NCBI RefSeq assembly: GCF_002964785.1
Contig: NZ_PQCC01000004.1
Location: forward strand, 434,001-498,000
Direction: 5' to 3'
Source: Pseudoalteromonas sp. T1lg48
Lineage (GTDB): Bacteria; Pseudomonadota; Gammaproteobacteria; Enterobacterales; Alteromonadaceae
DNA length: 64,000 bases
Position numbers and translations under genes: made by a program. Under the pieces are notes generated by a model, which saw only the letters and a list, made by a program, of their open reading frames with translations, was not told the origin of the DNA and ran no database searches. Below are positions 16,007-25,544 of this stretch, one piece after another (position 1 is the stretch's first letter; every line of letters begins with the position of its first letter).

Positions 16007-17733
16007 GATTGTGGCTCTTGTTGGTGCAGGCTAAGCAAAAATTCGGCGCCGCCATCACGATGATTATGGGCGCTGAGGTTACCCTGAAAGGATTCGATAA
16101 TTTGTTTTGAAATTGACAGCCCCAAGCCTAAACCATGCTCCGACTTAGTGGTATAGAAGGGCTCAAAAATGGTACTGAGGGCGTGCTGGTCTATGCCCGG
16201 GCCATTATCGATAATGGACAAGTACACCTTACTCTCGTTGCTGCTTGCCTCCAGGCGCAGCCACTTGTTCTGGCAGTGCTCCATGGCATGGCAGGCATTG
16301 GACAGCAGATTCACCAGCACCTGCTCAAACTGATAAGGGTCGACCCACACCGACACCTCGAGCCCGGATTCATGCACACTGACATGATGTTTATTGAGCT
16401 CGGGGCCAACTACCAAGAGGGCATTTTGCACGCTTTGTTGCAGCGAGATGCTTTGCATCTTCACCGGACGCTTTTGACTAAAGGATTTAAGCTGGCCGGC
16501 GATGGCGTGCACGCGGCGGATCAACTGCTCTATCAACTGCAGGTTTTCCATCGCCTTCTCCGGCTCAGAGCGCATCAGCAGGCGTTTGCACGCGGCCACA
16601 TAGGCGCTCATGGCACTGAGCGGCTGATTGATTTCATGATTCACACTGGCACTCAACTGGCCTATGGTGGCCAGCTTGGTGGCACGGATCAGCGCGTCCT
16701 GGGCCTGCTCTAACTCCCGGGTACGCTCCTGCACCTGCTCTTCCAGCGTGCGTTGACTAAATAACAGTTGCCGATAGCCTGCGACCTTGACCGACAGGTA
16801 TTCGACAAGCGCAATCACCAGTAGCAGCAGTAACATGGCCAGACCTAAACGCGCCGCGTGCACCTCGTTAAAGGGAACGATAGGACTGAGCATCAGCAGC
16901 CGATAGGAGGTCCCCTCCAAGGTCGAGGCGCTGACCAAATAACGCCGCTGCTCAGCGATAATTTGACCATCGTTGGCCAGCCAGTGCCACCCTAGGGGAT
17001 TAATCGTCTGCCCTAAAAACTGCTGCGACTGTGCGACTTGCTGCTGCTTCTCGCCGCTGAGCGCTTTAGTGGCATGCAGTTGCCAGTCGGGGTGATCGGA
17101 GAGCAGCACCACATCATTAGCATCAAGCAGGACAAAATGACTTTCTTCGCCCGTATCTAAACGGGCTTTATCGGTTTCAAATTTACTGGCGTTGACCTTA
17201 AGCACGATCACGCCTCGGCCATTCTCGGCAAAATCAACCGCCTTGGAAAAATAAAAGCCGCGACGCATGGAGCGTTGGCCAAGGGCAAAATCGGTCACCG
17301 TTTCCCCGGCCATGGCGCGGGCAAAATAAGGGCGAAAGGCAAAATTATTGCCCTTATAGCTGTGCGGCAGGTGCCAGTTACTGCTGGCCACCACAGTACC
17401 CTGGGCATTTAACAGATAGACATCGGAGGCGCCGCTGGCCCGTTGCACATCGCTTAGGTAGCGATCTACGGCGTTATCCTGTTGGTCATATTGAAGTGCC
17501 TGGTGCACCAAGGCGCTACTACTCAAAAACGAAACAATGGTACTGAAGCGGGTAAATTCACTGTGAATATAATCGTTCAAAGCCGTTGCATGGCGGGCGG
17601 TGCGCTCTTGGTTTTGCTCCAGTAACTGCTCCTGCGTTAAGGTATGGGTCAGCCCCAGGCCAAGCACAAACAACACCAAATAGGTGGCAAATTTTATTAA
17701 CTGACGCGACACCCAATTTCTCCCGCAGCGCAA
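16003..17733 (-). CDS. dctB: DctB-like C4-dicarboxylate sensor histidine kinase
   Basis: The 576-residue protein has a transmembrane helix (about residues 12-30), a periplasmic PAS/Cache-type sensor domain up to about residue 280 (including the FAFRPYFARAMAG and FYFSKAV segments typical of DctB), a second helix (about 290-310), a coiled linker, a phospho-acceptor box SASVNHEINQPLSAM and an ATPase domain with NLLSNACHAM and DNGPGI. It should sense C4-dicarboxylates in the periplasm and phosphorylate the adjacent DctD. The four-base overlap with that gene supports cognate pairing. Confidence 0.9.
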   Translation of the reverse strand: MRCGRNWVSRQLIKFATYLVLFVLGLGLTHTLTQEQLLEQNQERTARHATALNDYIHSEFTRFSTIVSFLSSSALVHQALQYDQQDNAVDRYLSDVQRASGASDVYLLNAQGTVVASSNWHLPHSYKGNNFAFRPYFARAMAGETVTDFALGQRSMRRGFYFSKAVDFAENGRGVIVLKVNASKFETDKARLDTGEESHFVLLDANDVVLLSDHPDWQLHATKALSGEKQQQVAQSQQFLGQTINPLGWHWLANDGQIIAEQRRYLVSASTLEGTSYRLLMLSPIVPFNEVHAARLGLAMLLLLLVIALVEYLSVKVAGYRQLLFSQRTLEEQVQERTRELEQAQDALIRATKLATIGQLSASVNHEINQPLSAMSAYVAACKRLLMRSEPEKAMENLQLIEQLIRRVHAIAGQLKSFSQKRPVKMQSISLQQSVQNALLVVGPELNKHHVSVHESGLEVSVWVDPYQFEQVLVNLLSNACHAMEHCQNKWLRLEASSNESKVYLSIIDNGPGIDQHALSTIFEPFYTTKSEHGLGLGLSISKQIIESFQGNLSAHNHRDGGAEFLLSLHQQEPQS

Positions 17734-17922
17734 ACCAAGAACGAATTCACGAGTGTAACAACGCTGTCGCCGCTATGGTAGTGCCGATAGCTTGATAAGC
17801 ACCGGGGCATAAGTGGTTTAGACCAAAACCAATAAAAATACGACCAGTGGCACTTTGTAGTATTTACCCAAACAAGGGGCTTAGCTACACTAGCGCCACT
17901 TCACCAAACACGGGTTTCCAAC

Positions 17923-18796
17923 ATGTTTTTCGCTCACCACCGTGTGCTACTGACCGCCATCGGCTGTGTTTTACTGGCCATGGTTACCATTCAGTCCGGC
18001 GCCTCCATCGCCAAGCAACTATTTCCTTTGATAGGCCCCGAGGGCACCACGGCGCTGCGCCTGGGTTTTTCCGCCCTAGTGTTGTGTCTTGTTTTTCGTC
18101 CCTGGAAGGCGCTGCCGGAGGGCCAGCAATGGCGCAGCATTATCGTCTATGGCCTGTGTTTAGGCGGCATGAACATCACCTTCTATTACGCCATCGAGCG
18201 TATTCCCTTGGGTATCGGCGTGGCTTTGGAATTCACCGGGCCTTTAGCGGTGGCGCTCTTAAGCTCAAAACGTAAACGGGATCTGCTGTGGGTGGCCTTT
18301 GCCATCACAGGTATCATTCTGTTATTGCCCGAAATTGATGCTGAAACCGGACTTGATCCCGTGGGTGTCGCCTTGGCGCTAATCGCCGGTGCCTGTTGGG
18401 CCGGGTATATTTTATTTGGCAAGCGCACCGGCACGCAAAGCTCAGGTGGACGCACCGTGGCCTTGGGCATGACGGTGGCGGCCCTGGTGTTGGTGCCCTA
18501 TGGCGCCGCGCATCAAGGCATGGCGCTGCTCAGCTGGGAAGTGATCCCACTCGGCTTGTTAGTTGCGATTATGTCCAGTGCCCTGCCCTATACCCTAGAG
18601 ATGGTGGCGCTGCGCAATATGCCGGCACAAGGCTTTAGCGTCATGATGAGTATGGAGCCCGCCATCGCCGCATTGGCCGGGTTTTTTGATCCTCAGCGAA
18701 TTACTCTCGCCACTGCAATGGCTTGCCATTGCCTTGGTGATCATCGCCTCCATCGGCAGTTCAATGCAGCCCGAAAGCAAGAGCGAAAGTGAATAA
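17923..18796 (+). pseudogene. EamA/RhtA-like exporter, frameshifted near the C-terminus
   Basis: The first 255 residues form a ten-helix EamA-type exporter like RhtA (threonine/homoserine efflux), with SGASIAKQLFPLIGPEGTTALR and MMSMEPAIAALAGFF. After a T6 run at 18682-18687 the frame becomes nonsense (DPQRITLATAM...) and stops at 18792. Reading with five T restores the expected last helix (LSELLSPLQWLAIALVII) and a stop at 18794-18796. One extra T therefore breaks the gene, either truly or as a homopolymer sequencing error. Without the last helix the exporter is unlikely to work. Confidence 0.8.
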
Positions 18797-18818
18797 GCTA
18801 ACTGCCTTTAACCTGCTG

Positions 18819-19763
18819 TTAATTGACTTTATCAACAAGGCGCTGGCAAACGAGGTCTAGCTCTGTTTTATGGGTTTTTAACAGCCTGGCGGCCTCGGAC
18901 TTTAGGTTGGCGATGTTACCACGAGTAACATCGTCCATATCGTCGGAGGCCACGTCCAGGGTGGTTTGCAGGCGAATGTAATTTTCCCCCAAGATCTTAT
19001 CCATTTGATAGTCGGCGGCGTCCGCCACCCCATCGAAGATACAACTAAGCAAGGGCGCCACCCAACCAGCCTTGCCCCAATCCTTGGCGTCGCGCAGTTC
19101 AATGGGTCGATTGAGCTCACCGGTGCCGATAGATACCAGCATAAAGTCTTCTTCCTCGGGAAAAATACGCTGCGCCTCGGCATAGGCCGACACCGAGGGT
19201 GAATTGATAAACACGCCGCCATCGACCAGAGCGCGCTTGGCACCATCGACGGGAATATGGGCTGGTTCAAAATAGGTGGGCGCGGCAGAGGTGGCTCGCG
19301 CCGCATGGCGCATCAGTACGGCGCGATGCTCCTGACGCCAACTCTTTAAGAACAACGGTTTGCGGTTATGAATATCATAGCTGGTCAGCAGTAAGCGGGT
19401 TAGCGACGCCCCCAGGGGCTCGTCGTCAAAGTAATGTTCAAGCAGACGCTCCAGACCCTTATGGGTATAGGTTTCATCGAGTAAACCACCGACCGAGGAC
19501 ACACCGCGCCACAGGGAGCGTGAAAATATTTCCTTACCGTGCTGTTCGTACATATCCGCCAGCGCCTGGGCGCTGTATTGCGGTACCCCCTGTCCGTTAT
19601 CCTTACCCAGGCCCAAAGCAAGAATTCCTCCGGTCGAGGTGCCGGCGATCAGATCAAAGCACCGGGCAATGGGGCGACCAACGCGAGATTCTATTTGCGC
19701 CAGTACCAAGGCCGGCAACACTCCGCGAATACCGCCACCATCAATGCTTAATATTGCCTTCAT
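18819..19763 (-). CDS. patatin-like phospholipase
   Basis: The 314-residue protein has the complete patatin set: oxyanion motif DGGGIRG at residues 7-13, nucleophile elbow GTSTG with the catalytic Ser near residue 46, and the DGG of VDGGVF with the catalytic Asp. It should hydrolyse acyl chains of phospholipids. Soluble patatins of this size include CBASS effectors such as CapV, but no nucleotidyltransferase gene is nearby, so a defence role is not supported here. No signal peptide is seen. The adjacent DUF4019 gene lies upstream on the same strand. Confidence 0.88.
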   Translation of the reverse strand: MKAILSIDGGGIRGVLPALVLAQIESRVGRPIARCFDLIAGTSTGGILALGLGKDNGQGVPQYSAQALADMYEQHGKEIFSRSLWRGVSSVGGLLDETYTHKGLERLLEHYFDDEPLGASLTRLLLTSYDIHNRKPLFLKSWRQEHRAVLMRHAARATSAAPTYFEPAHIPVDGAKRALVDGGVFINSPSVSAYAEAQRIFPEEEDFMLVSIGTGELNRPIELRDAKDWGKAGWVAPLLSCIFDGVADAADYQMDKILGENYIRLQTTLDVASDDMDDVTRGNIANLKSEAARLLKTHKTELDLVCQRLVDKVN

Positions 19764-19806
19764 ACTCCTTCCTTGATTTATTCGTGGGCCATGATCTTGT
19801 ACCGGA

Positions 19807-20205
19807 TCACTTGATAAAGTAGCCCACCGGCTGCCATTTATCGTTTGTTTTGCTTAGGGTCAGGGTCTCTACCGCTCCCGCCTTATTGGCGAACTCGGTT
19901 TGAAATTGCACCACCAGGTATTCACCTTCGGGGGCACCGGGCAAAGAGGTAAAGTTTTGACGGCCAAGTTCGGCGCGGCTGATTACCCTTCCCAAGGGCG
20001 AGCGTACCGCCTTGATAATGTCCCGCCACTGATCCTTGGTGACCTGCTCCTGAAAAAGCGCACCAGCCTCATCCCAGCTTTGCTCATATTGACCTGCATC
20101 TATACCGCCTAACCAGGATTTAGCCACTTCCACGCTCGGCGTTTGCCCGGCCCAACTTAGACTGATCACCATCAGGCTTAAAATTAGGAATAGTTTTTTC
20201 ATCAT
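19807..20205 (-). CDS. DUF4019 family exported protein
   Basis: The 132-residue protein has a clear signal peptide (about residues 1-19, ending near SWA-GQT) and a single compact domain with VAKSWLGGIDAGQYEQSWDEA and QFQTEFANKAGAVETLTL, features of DUF4019. It should be periplasmic. Function is unknown. It lies upstream of the patatin gene on the same strand with a gap of about 40 bp, so cotranscription is possible. Confidence 0.82.
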   Translation of the reverse strand: MMKKLFLILSLMVISLSWAGQTPSVEVAKSWLGGIDAGQYEQSWDEAGALFQEQVTKDQWRDIIKAVRSPLGRVISRAELGRQNFTSLPGAPEGEYLVVQFQTEFANKAGAVETLTLSKTNDKWQPVGYFIK

Positions 20206-20280
20206 AAGTCCTTTTTCTTTAAGGTTAATTTCCCTTATTAACCTTAGCTTATTTTGCCGCCTTGTAGTGGCGCGTCGTCA

Positions 20281-20745
20281 TTATTCTTTGTAGGTCAGGC
20301 GCTGCCCCGGCAGCCTGAGCGCGCCGCTACTGGTCGCCAGCGCACATAAGTACAGGGCCAAGACAAGATCCACCATGCCACAAAATTCTGGCCACCAGGT
20401 GGGCGTGCCGGCATTACTAAAGAGGGTATCGTGAAAGAAGTCATAGCCAGCGTGCAATAGCATGCCTATCCCCGCCAGCCACCAACGGGCCGGATTACGA
20501 CTTTTAATGGCCCACCCGGCGAGCAGAAAAAAGACCACGGCGGTGGCCGCTTCATAGAGCAACGCCTGAAAGTCCATGGCCCAGAGAGCAAAAAGCCAGT
20601 AATAAAGGGGGAAGCTGGCAAGCAACAGGGGATAACCCTTTCGACTGGCCCAAAGCCCACGCCGTGCGAAGGTAATCATGATGATAAGGGCCACAGCCAA
20701 ACCAATTAATAGCCAGACGCTGTTCATAAGCGAGTGCTCATTCAA
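20281..20745 (-). CDS. multi-pass membrane protein, DUF6010-like
   Basis: The 154-residue protein has four or five predicted transmembrane helices and a polar segment LLHAGYDFFHDTLF (about residues 98-111) followed by WWPEFCGMVDLVLALYL. The His/Asp-rich patch within the membrane region recalls DUF6010 proteins. Function is unknown. It is the last minus-strand gene before the plus-strand peptide/exporter block. Confidence 0.65.
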   Translation of the reverse strand: MNEHSLMNSVWLLIGLAVALIIMITFARRGLWASRKGYPLLLASFPLYYWLFALWAMDFQALLYEAATAVVFFLLAGWAIKSRNPARWWLAGIGMLLHAGYDFFHDTLFSNAGTPTWWPEFCGMVDLVLALYLCALATSSGALRLPGQRLTYKE

Positions 20746-20993
20746 TGCAACTGGTTAAAAACATATCATATTTTTCATTTAGTTAAATGACAGATTCAGG
20801 CTTTTCGGTTTGTAGGGTCTGGCGACCTTTGATGCTGTCTATTCTCTCATCCACTCTTTTACCAATTTCACAGTAATATCACCGGCCACTTGTTAAAAAA
20901 ATATAAACAATTGATAACTAATAGTTTAAATGATTTAATTCGGTCGCGCTTTCATTCGGCAAGGTACCTGCCACATAATCAAATAAACTTAAA

Positions 20994-21145
20994 ATGGAAA
21001 TTTTATAAAAACCAAAACAAAAAATATCATATTAGCTCTTGCGCTAGTCGCAACCTCAACAGCCACCTACGCTAGTTGTCGCTATGCAGGATACGTTTGC
21101 TTTGACAATTACTGTGTAGGTGTTTGGGTTTGTGAAGAAAAATAA
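20994..21145 (+). CDS. candidate secreted Cys-rich mini-peptide precursor (start unclear)
   Basis: The frame ending at the stop 21143-21145 encodes a basic start (KTKTKN), a hydrophobic core (IILALALVATSTA) and a likely signal peptidase site TYA-S, then a mature part of about 23 residues with four cysteines spaced C-x6-C-x4-C-x5-C. No in-frame ATG, GTG or TTG precedes it after the upstream stop. An ATG at 20994 would come into frame if the TTTT run at 21001-21004 had one more T. Either the start is unusual or a base is missing. A terminator-like hairpin and an ABC exporter operon follow. I treat it as a probable exported peptide; function is inference. Confidence 0.45.
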
Positions 21146-21166
21146 AAGCTTCTTTTAGAGGTTTTT

Positions 21167-21195
21167 GGCGGCATGCTAATAATTGACATGCCGCC
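21167..21195 (+). terminator. terminator or attenuator before exporter operon
   Basis: A perfect 9-bp stem, GGCGGCATG with CATGCCGCC around an 11-base loop, lies between the peptide frame and the HlyD-like gene and is followed by a T-rich stretch. Partial termination here would give more peptide mRNA than exporter mRNA. Confidence 0.7.
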
Positions 21196-21236
21196 TATTA
21201 TTGTATTGCATTTAGCAGTCACTTATCGAGAAATGC

Positions 21237-22472
21237 ATGGAACAGCATCTAGAAGAAAAGCAAAATAGACCCACGACTTATTTATTCTTAATTGCAGTCG
21301 CTCTTGGCCTCATAGTACTTGTTGTAAAACTTACCTGGTTTGCTACTAGCAAGGTGCCCGGTGAATTTTCACTGATCCATCAAGTAAAACAAGGCATAAA
21401 AAGTGAGACGATCAACGGCTTAGGTGCTATTACAGTAAGAGAAACCAGCTTAATTGATGCCCAGGATCCGGGGCGAATAACGCAATTATCCGTGCGTTTA
21501 GGACAAGCCGTTGAGCAAGGGCAAGCGCTCGCTAAAATCCAAAATCACGAATTAGAGCAAGAATATAAATTAGAGAAAGCGCAATTAATCACGCTTAAAT
21601 CTGATGTTGCTATGCGCAAAAGTGAGCTATTAACCGAAAAATACCGTCTGGAGTCACAACTTGCAAAAGCAATCGCCGCAAAACAAAACCAGGCATTAGA
21701 GCTCGAAGCCTATGAAATACTGGTAAAACAAGGCGTTGTTTCGCAAATCAGGTATAAGCAAGCCAAAATACAATTACAACAACAACGAATTGAAGTGAGT
21801 TTGCTAGAGCAGCAACAAGAAGAATTTTCGCGAACGTATCAAGTGCATGAAGCTGCATTAGATGCAAAGTACGAAGCCAAACAAGAGCAGATCCGCTATC
21901 TAGAAAGCCGACTCGACGCGCTCACTATCACAGCTCAATCAGACGGCATAATCAGCGATATTAGTATTGAGCTTGGCCAACAAGTATTACAGGGTGATCC
22001 TCTTTTTAAGATCATCGAACCGCAGCATTTTATTGCTCAGGTCGCCATAGCCCAGTATTCATCGGAACAATTAAGCACGGGATTGCCAGCCACCATCAAA
22101 ACCCCCAATGGCGAACTAGCGGGCAAGATAGAGCATATTGATACCGTTGTCAGACAGGGAAGTGTCAATATATATATCGCCTTCGATCAGACCCCGCCCA
22201 GCTGGCTGCGCAGTAAACAGAGTATTGAAGCGAGTATCGCCCTCAGCAAACGCACCAACTACATGTTTATCGACCAGCCGAACAACTTTACAACATATAA
22301 AAGGTGGCAGGTTTATAAGTTGAACCCGGGTGCCAATACGGCCGACAAACTAGAAGCTGACTTTAAGCTTAGCAACCAACAACTTATTCTCACTTCAAAT
22401 GCGTTTGAAGCAGGAGATAAGTTACTGTTGATCCCACAAGCGGTGGTCACTGACGAACGATTGACGCTATAA
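21237..22472 (+). CDS. HlyD/MacA-like periplasmic adaptor of an ABC exporter
   Basis: The 411-residue protein has one N-terminal transmembrane helix (about residues 15-32), a biotinyl-lipoyl-type beta domain split around a long coiled-coil hairpin (about 100-215; Gln- and Glu-rich heptads) and a C-terminal beta-barrel part with SDGIISDISIELGQQV. This is the adaptor fold that joins an inner-membrane ABC transporter to an outer-membrane channel. It is the first gene of a tight operon with the ATPase (five-base gap) and permease. No TolC gene is nearby, so the cell's general TolC would be used. The block is AT-richer than its flanks. Confidence 0.88.
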   Translation: MEQHLEEKQNRPTTYLFLIAVALGLIVLVVKLTWFATSKVPGEFSLIHQVKQGIKSETINGLGAITVRETSLIDAQDPGRITQLSVRLGQAVEQGQALAKIQNHELEQEYKLEKAQLITLKSDVAMRKSELLTEKYRLESQLAKAIAAKQNQALELEAYEILVKQGVVSQIRYKQAKIQLQQQRIEVSLLEQQQEEFSRTYQVHEAALDAKYEAKQEQIRYLESRLDALTITAQSDGIISDISIELGQQVLQGDPLFKIIEPQHFIAQVAIAQYSSEQLSTGLPATIKTPNGELAGKIEHIDTVVRQGSVNIYIAFDQTPPSWLRSKQSIEASIALSKRTNYMFIDQPNNFTTYKRWQVYKLNPGANTADKLEADFKLSNQQLILTSNAFEAGDKLLLIPQAVVTDERLTL

Positions 22473-22477
22473 CGCAG

Positions 22478-23152
22478 ATGATGAAACCACATTTAATCGA
22501 ATTGAAAAATGTTTGCTTTAGCTACACGAAGTCAAAGCAAAAAGCCTTAGAAAACATCAATATCACTATTCAATCTGGCGAATACGTGGCAATTGTCGGT
22601 AAATCAGGCAGTGGCAAAAGTACACTCATGTCTATTTTGGGGCTTTTGCAGCAACCCACTAGCGGTAAATATTTGTTATTGGGAAGGGATACGACAAATT
22701 TAACCAATAAGTCGTTATCGAAAGTTAAAAATAGAGAAATAGGCTTTATTTTTCAGAACTTTAATTTGTTAAATAGACTTAATGTTTTTGACAATGTGGC
22801 ACTGCCGCTAAACTACAACGACGAGATTAAACGCGCTGACTACCGTCAGTATGTGATGGAAGCGCTTAACTTTGTGGGGATTGCAGAGCTACATAATCGT
22901 TTGCCCAGTGAATTGTCGGGCGGTCAGCAACAAAGGGTCGCAATCGCAAGAGCCCTTATCAACCAGCCTTCCATCATATTAGCGGATGAACCAACTGGAA
23001 ATCTTGATTCATATAACAGTGAGTTGGTTTTTAACATTTTGCAGAAGCTCAACGAGCAAGGGCGTACCATCTGTGTAATAACGCACGACCAACAGCACGC
23101 GGCACTGGCGCACAGGCAGATCCCCATTAAAGATGGTCAAATCGGTTTATGA
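22478..23152 (+). CDS. MacB/LolD-type ABC transporter ATP-binding protein
   Basis: The 224-residue protein has Walker A GKSGSGKST, the Q-loop region IFQNFNLLNRL, the ABC signature LSGGQQQR, Walker B IILADEPTGNLDS and the H-loop VITHDQ, all intact. It belongs to the group that powers MacB-, LolCDE- and FtsEX-like mechanotransmission systems. Its stop overlaps the permease start by four bases, which shows translational coupling. It would energise export together with the adaptor and permease. Confidence 0.92.
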   Translation: MMKPHLIELKNVCFSYTKSKQKALENINITIQSGEYVAIVGKSGSGKSTLMSILGLLQQPTSGKYLLLGRDTTNLTNKSLSKVKNREIGFIFQNFNLLNRLNVFDNVALPLNYNDEIKRADYRQYVMEALNFVGIAELHNRLPSELSGGQQQRVAIARALINQPSIILADEPTGNLDSYNSELVFNILQKLNEQGRTICVITHDQQHAALAHRQIPIKDGQIGL

Positions 23153-25523
23153 CGAAATCACTGCTCATCGATTTACTCATTAATTGGAGTAAGCAAACTT
23201 ACCAAAGCAAGAAGCTACTTCTCGCTATTGTGTTAGTGGCGCTCCCCCTGAGTATTTTGGTTAGTTTTTCGAGCATAAAGGCCACTTATCTAAGCCCCAC
23301 TTTTGCTGGGCTCGAAGCGAATACGCCGATTCACCACATAGTGCTTAAAGAAGCCGAATCACAAAGCCCCTTAGAGCCCTATCTAGCAGAAGAAATAGCG
23401 CAAACGCTGGCGCACCCCATTCTCTATGAAAGAACGGTGCCACTGTCGCTGAACTATTTAGGGCGGCAATATCAAACCAACATTAGTTTCTTTTCCGGTG
23501 CTTACAAAAGCCTTAATTTAACGGCTTTAAAGGGCTCGCTCAGCAGCTTGGACTTTCCAAAAACAGGCGCTGAAGCCAGCGCTGCAATAGGCTATCACTT
23601 TTGGCAAGAGCAACTCTCCGGCGAAGAGGTTATTGGCAAGTATATCGCTGTTAACGGCAAGGCCGTCAAGATTGTTGCCATCTTGCCGCCTGAAATGGAG
23701 TCTTTGCGTAAAGGGGTGCCATTGGACCTGCTAATGGCTTTTAATCAACAAAGCTTTATCCTTGATACGGAAAACATCCAACTTACCCCGGACACCTATA
23801 GCTATATTATTACCGAGCCGACGCGCTCTAACGAAGAGCTAGCCCAATCTCTGAGCGCTCACCTTATAGAGCAAGGCTTGCTGCTGGAAGAGGATAAAAT
23901 CAGCATTACCGCCGTATTCGGGATCCATCCCCAACAGTTTGAGATGATAGTCACCCGAGTGAACATACTTATGGCGGCATTCTCACTGCTGTTACTGTTT
24001 TGCTTTATCGCATTTTTGACCGTTTTTAATGCCCAGTGCCACTACAAGCAAGAAGAGTTAATCGTCAGGCAATTATGTGGTGCATCGTACAAACAGATCA
24101 CCTGGCAAGGTTATCTGGAGTCTACCGCGACGGCCTTATTGATTGTGCTAATCGCGTTTTTGCTCACCCCTGTGAGCAACGCCCTCGCAGACATGCTGTT
24201 ACCCAGTTTAAAAACGGGGTTATCTGCTACGGACAAGCTCACTTTCAGCCGGTTAGGTGTGGGTATGTTGATACTTGTCATACTGATCATGAATGTGTTT
24301 TATACAATTCAAAGCAAATGGATTAAAACACCCATTGGACGGGGTGCAAGCGCAAGTAAAAGCCAGATATTACAAAGTCACACCTTGTTAGCCCTGATGC
24401 TCAGCCTGTCGTTTGTTACGCTTTACTCGGCTACTTTGCTGTTACACAGCCAATATAATATTTACCACACCGATTTAGGCTTTGACACCACACAAAGATA
24501 CTATGTGAGTTTTGAATTTCCCGAGCAGCATGACATAAGAATGTACTCGCAGTTTTCACTGGCACAGTTAGAGCAGATGTTAATGGCTAAAGAGGAAATT
24601 AACCAGGCCGGGGCAGCAATCACCTTCCACTGACTAATCGCCATTACTTTTCAAACTGGTTTTTAGCATCAGGCGAAAAAATTGGCAGCGGCCAATTCAG
24701 TAACACCCATAGCAACCTGGTTTCTCCCAACTATTTTGAAACGCTCAACATCCCTTTTATCTATGGCAACAACTTCTCTTTTAACCATACCAACGCCGTG
24801 ATTATTAATCGCAGTTTATGGCAACGTTATTTTCAAAACAGCTCGTTAGCACAAGCCAAGCTTCTGAAATACGACCCTTACAGTGAAAAATACACAGAAT
24901 ACAGCGTGATTGGCGTAGTCGACAATGTTCATTATCAAAGTGCAGATTCAGCACCAGTGCCCAGGGTTTATGAGCTGCAAACTACGTTCAACAGCATCAT
25001 TAATTTAGTCATTTCCTCCGGTGCTAATATGGCAGATTTAAAATATATTTTATCCGACGCTATTGGCCGCTATGACACAAGCATAAATGAATTTAGCTTG
25101 GACAGCCTAGAGCGCATCGTTGCTCAAGAGAATCAAACTCGCTTATCTATTACGCTGACTATGCTGGTGATCACCATCATCATCTTATTAGCGACAATCT
25201 CCTTCTGTATAACCAGTTTGGCTCAACTCTGCCGCAAAGACGCCCAAGAGCTGGCGCTACGTTTTAGCGTCGGGGCTCCAACTCATCGTCAGTTAGGCAA
25301 TCAGATAAAACGTTTTATGCTTGTTGCAATACCGATATTCGCGGCGATTTTTATACTTTTCGCGAATTTTATACACCTTTTGCAAGAGCTTTTAGTTGAT
25401 CTTGCTACCTATGTACCGCTGTACTTTCTTTTCAGCGGCGGGATATGCGCCCTTATATTCAGCGCGACAATTTTATACCAGTTTCACAACACCATACGCC
25501 AATCATGGCATCATTTAAGTTAA
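23149..25523 (+). pseudogene. FtsX/MacB-like ABC permease, split by a one-base frameshift
   Basis: The first 494 codons (23149-24633) carry an N-terminal transmembrane helix, a MacB-type periplasmic domain, a membrane cluster (about residues 270-390) and the start of a second periplasmic domain, then stop. The rest continues in another frame from about 24620 to 25523, with PNYFETLNIPFIYG and a final set of transmembrane helices, so the full protein would be about 790 residues with the usual double FtsX layout. Adding one G to the GGGG run near 24610-24613 restores one frame. The adaptor, ATPase and CPPC genes around it are intact, which favours an assembly error over true loss. Confidence 0.82.
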
Positions 25524-25544
25524 TAAAGTAAAAGGGAAATTCGC

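Noticed and set aside
18819..19763. Patatin phospholipase as a CBASS defence effector
   Set aside because: The catalytic motifs fit, but no cGAS-like nucleotidyltransferase or ubiquitin-like accessory gene is nearby; neighbours are a DUF4019 gene and a broken exporter.
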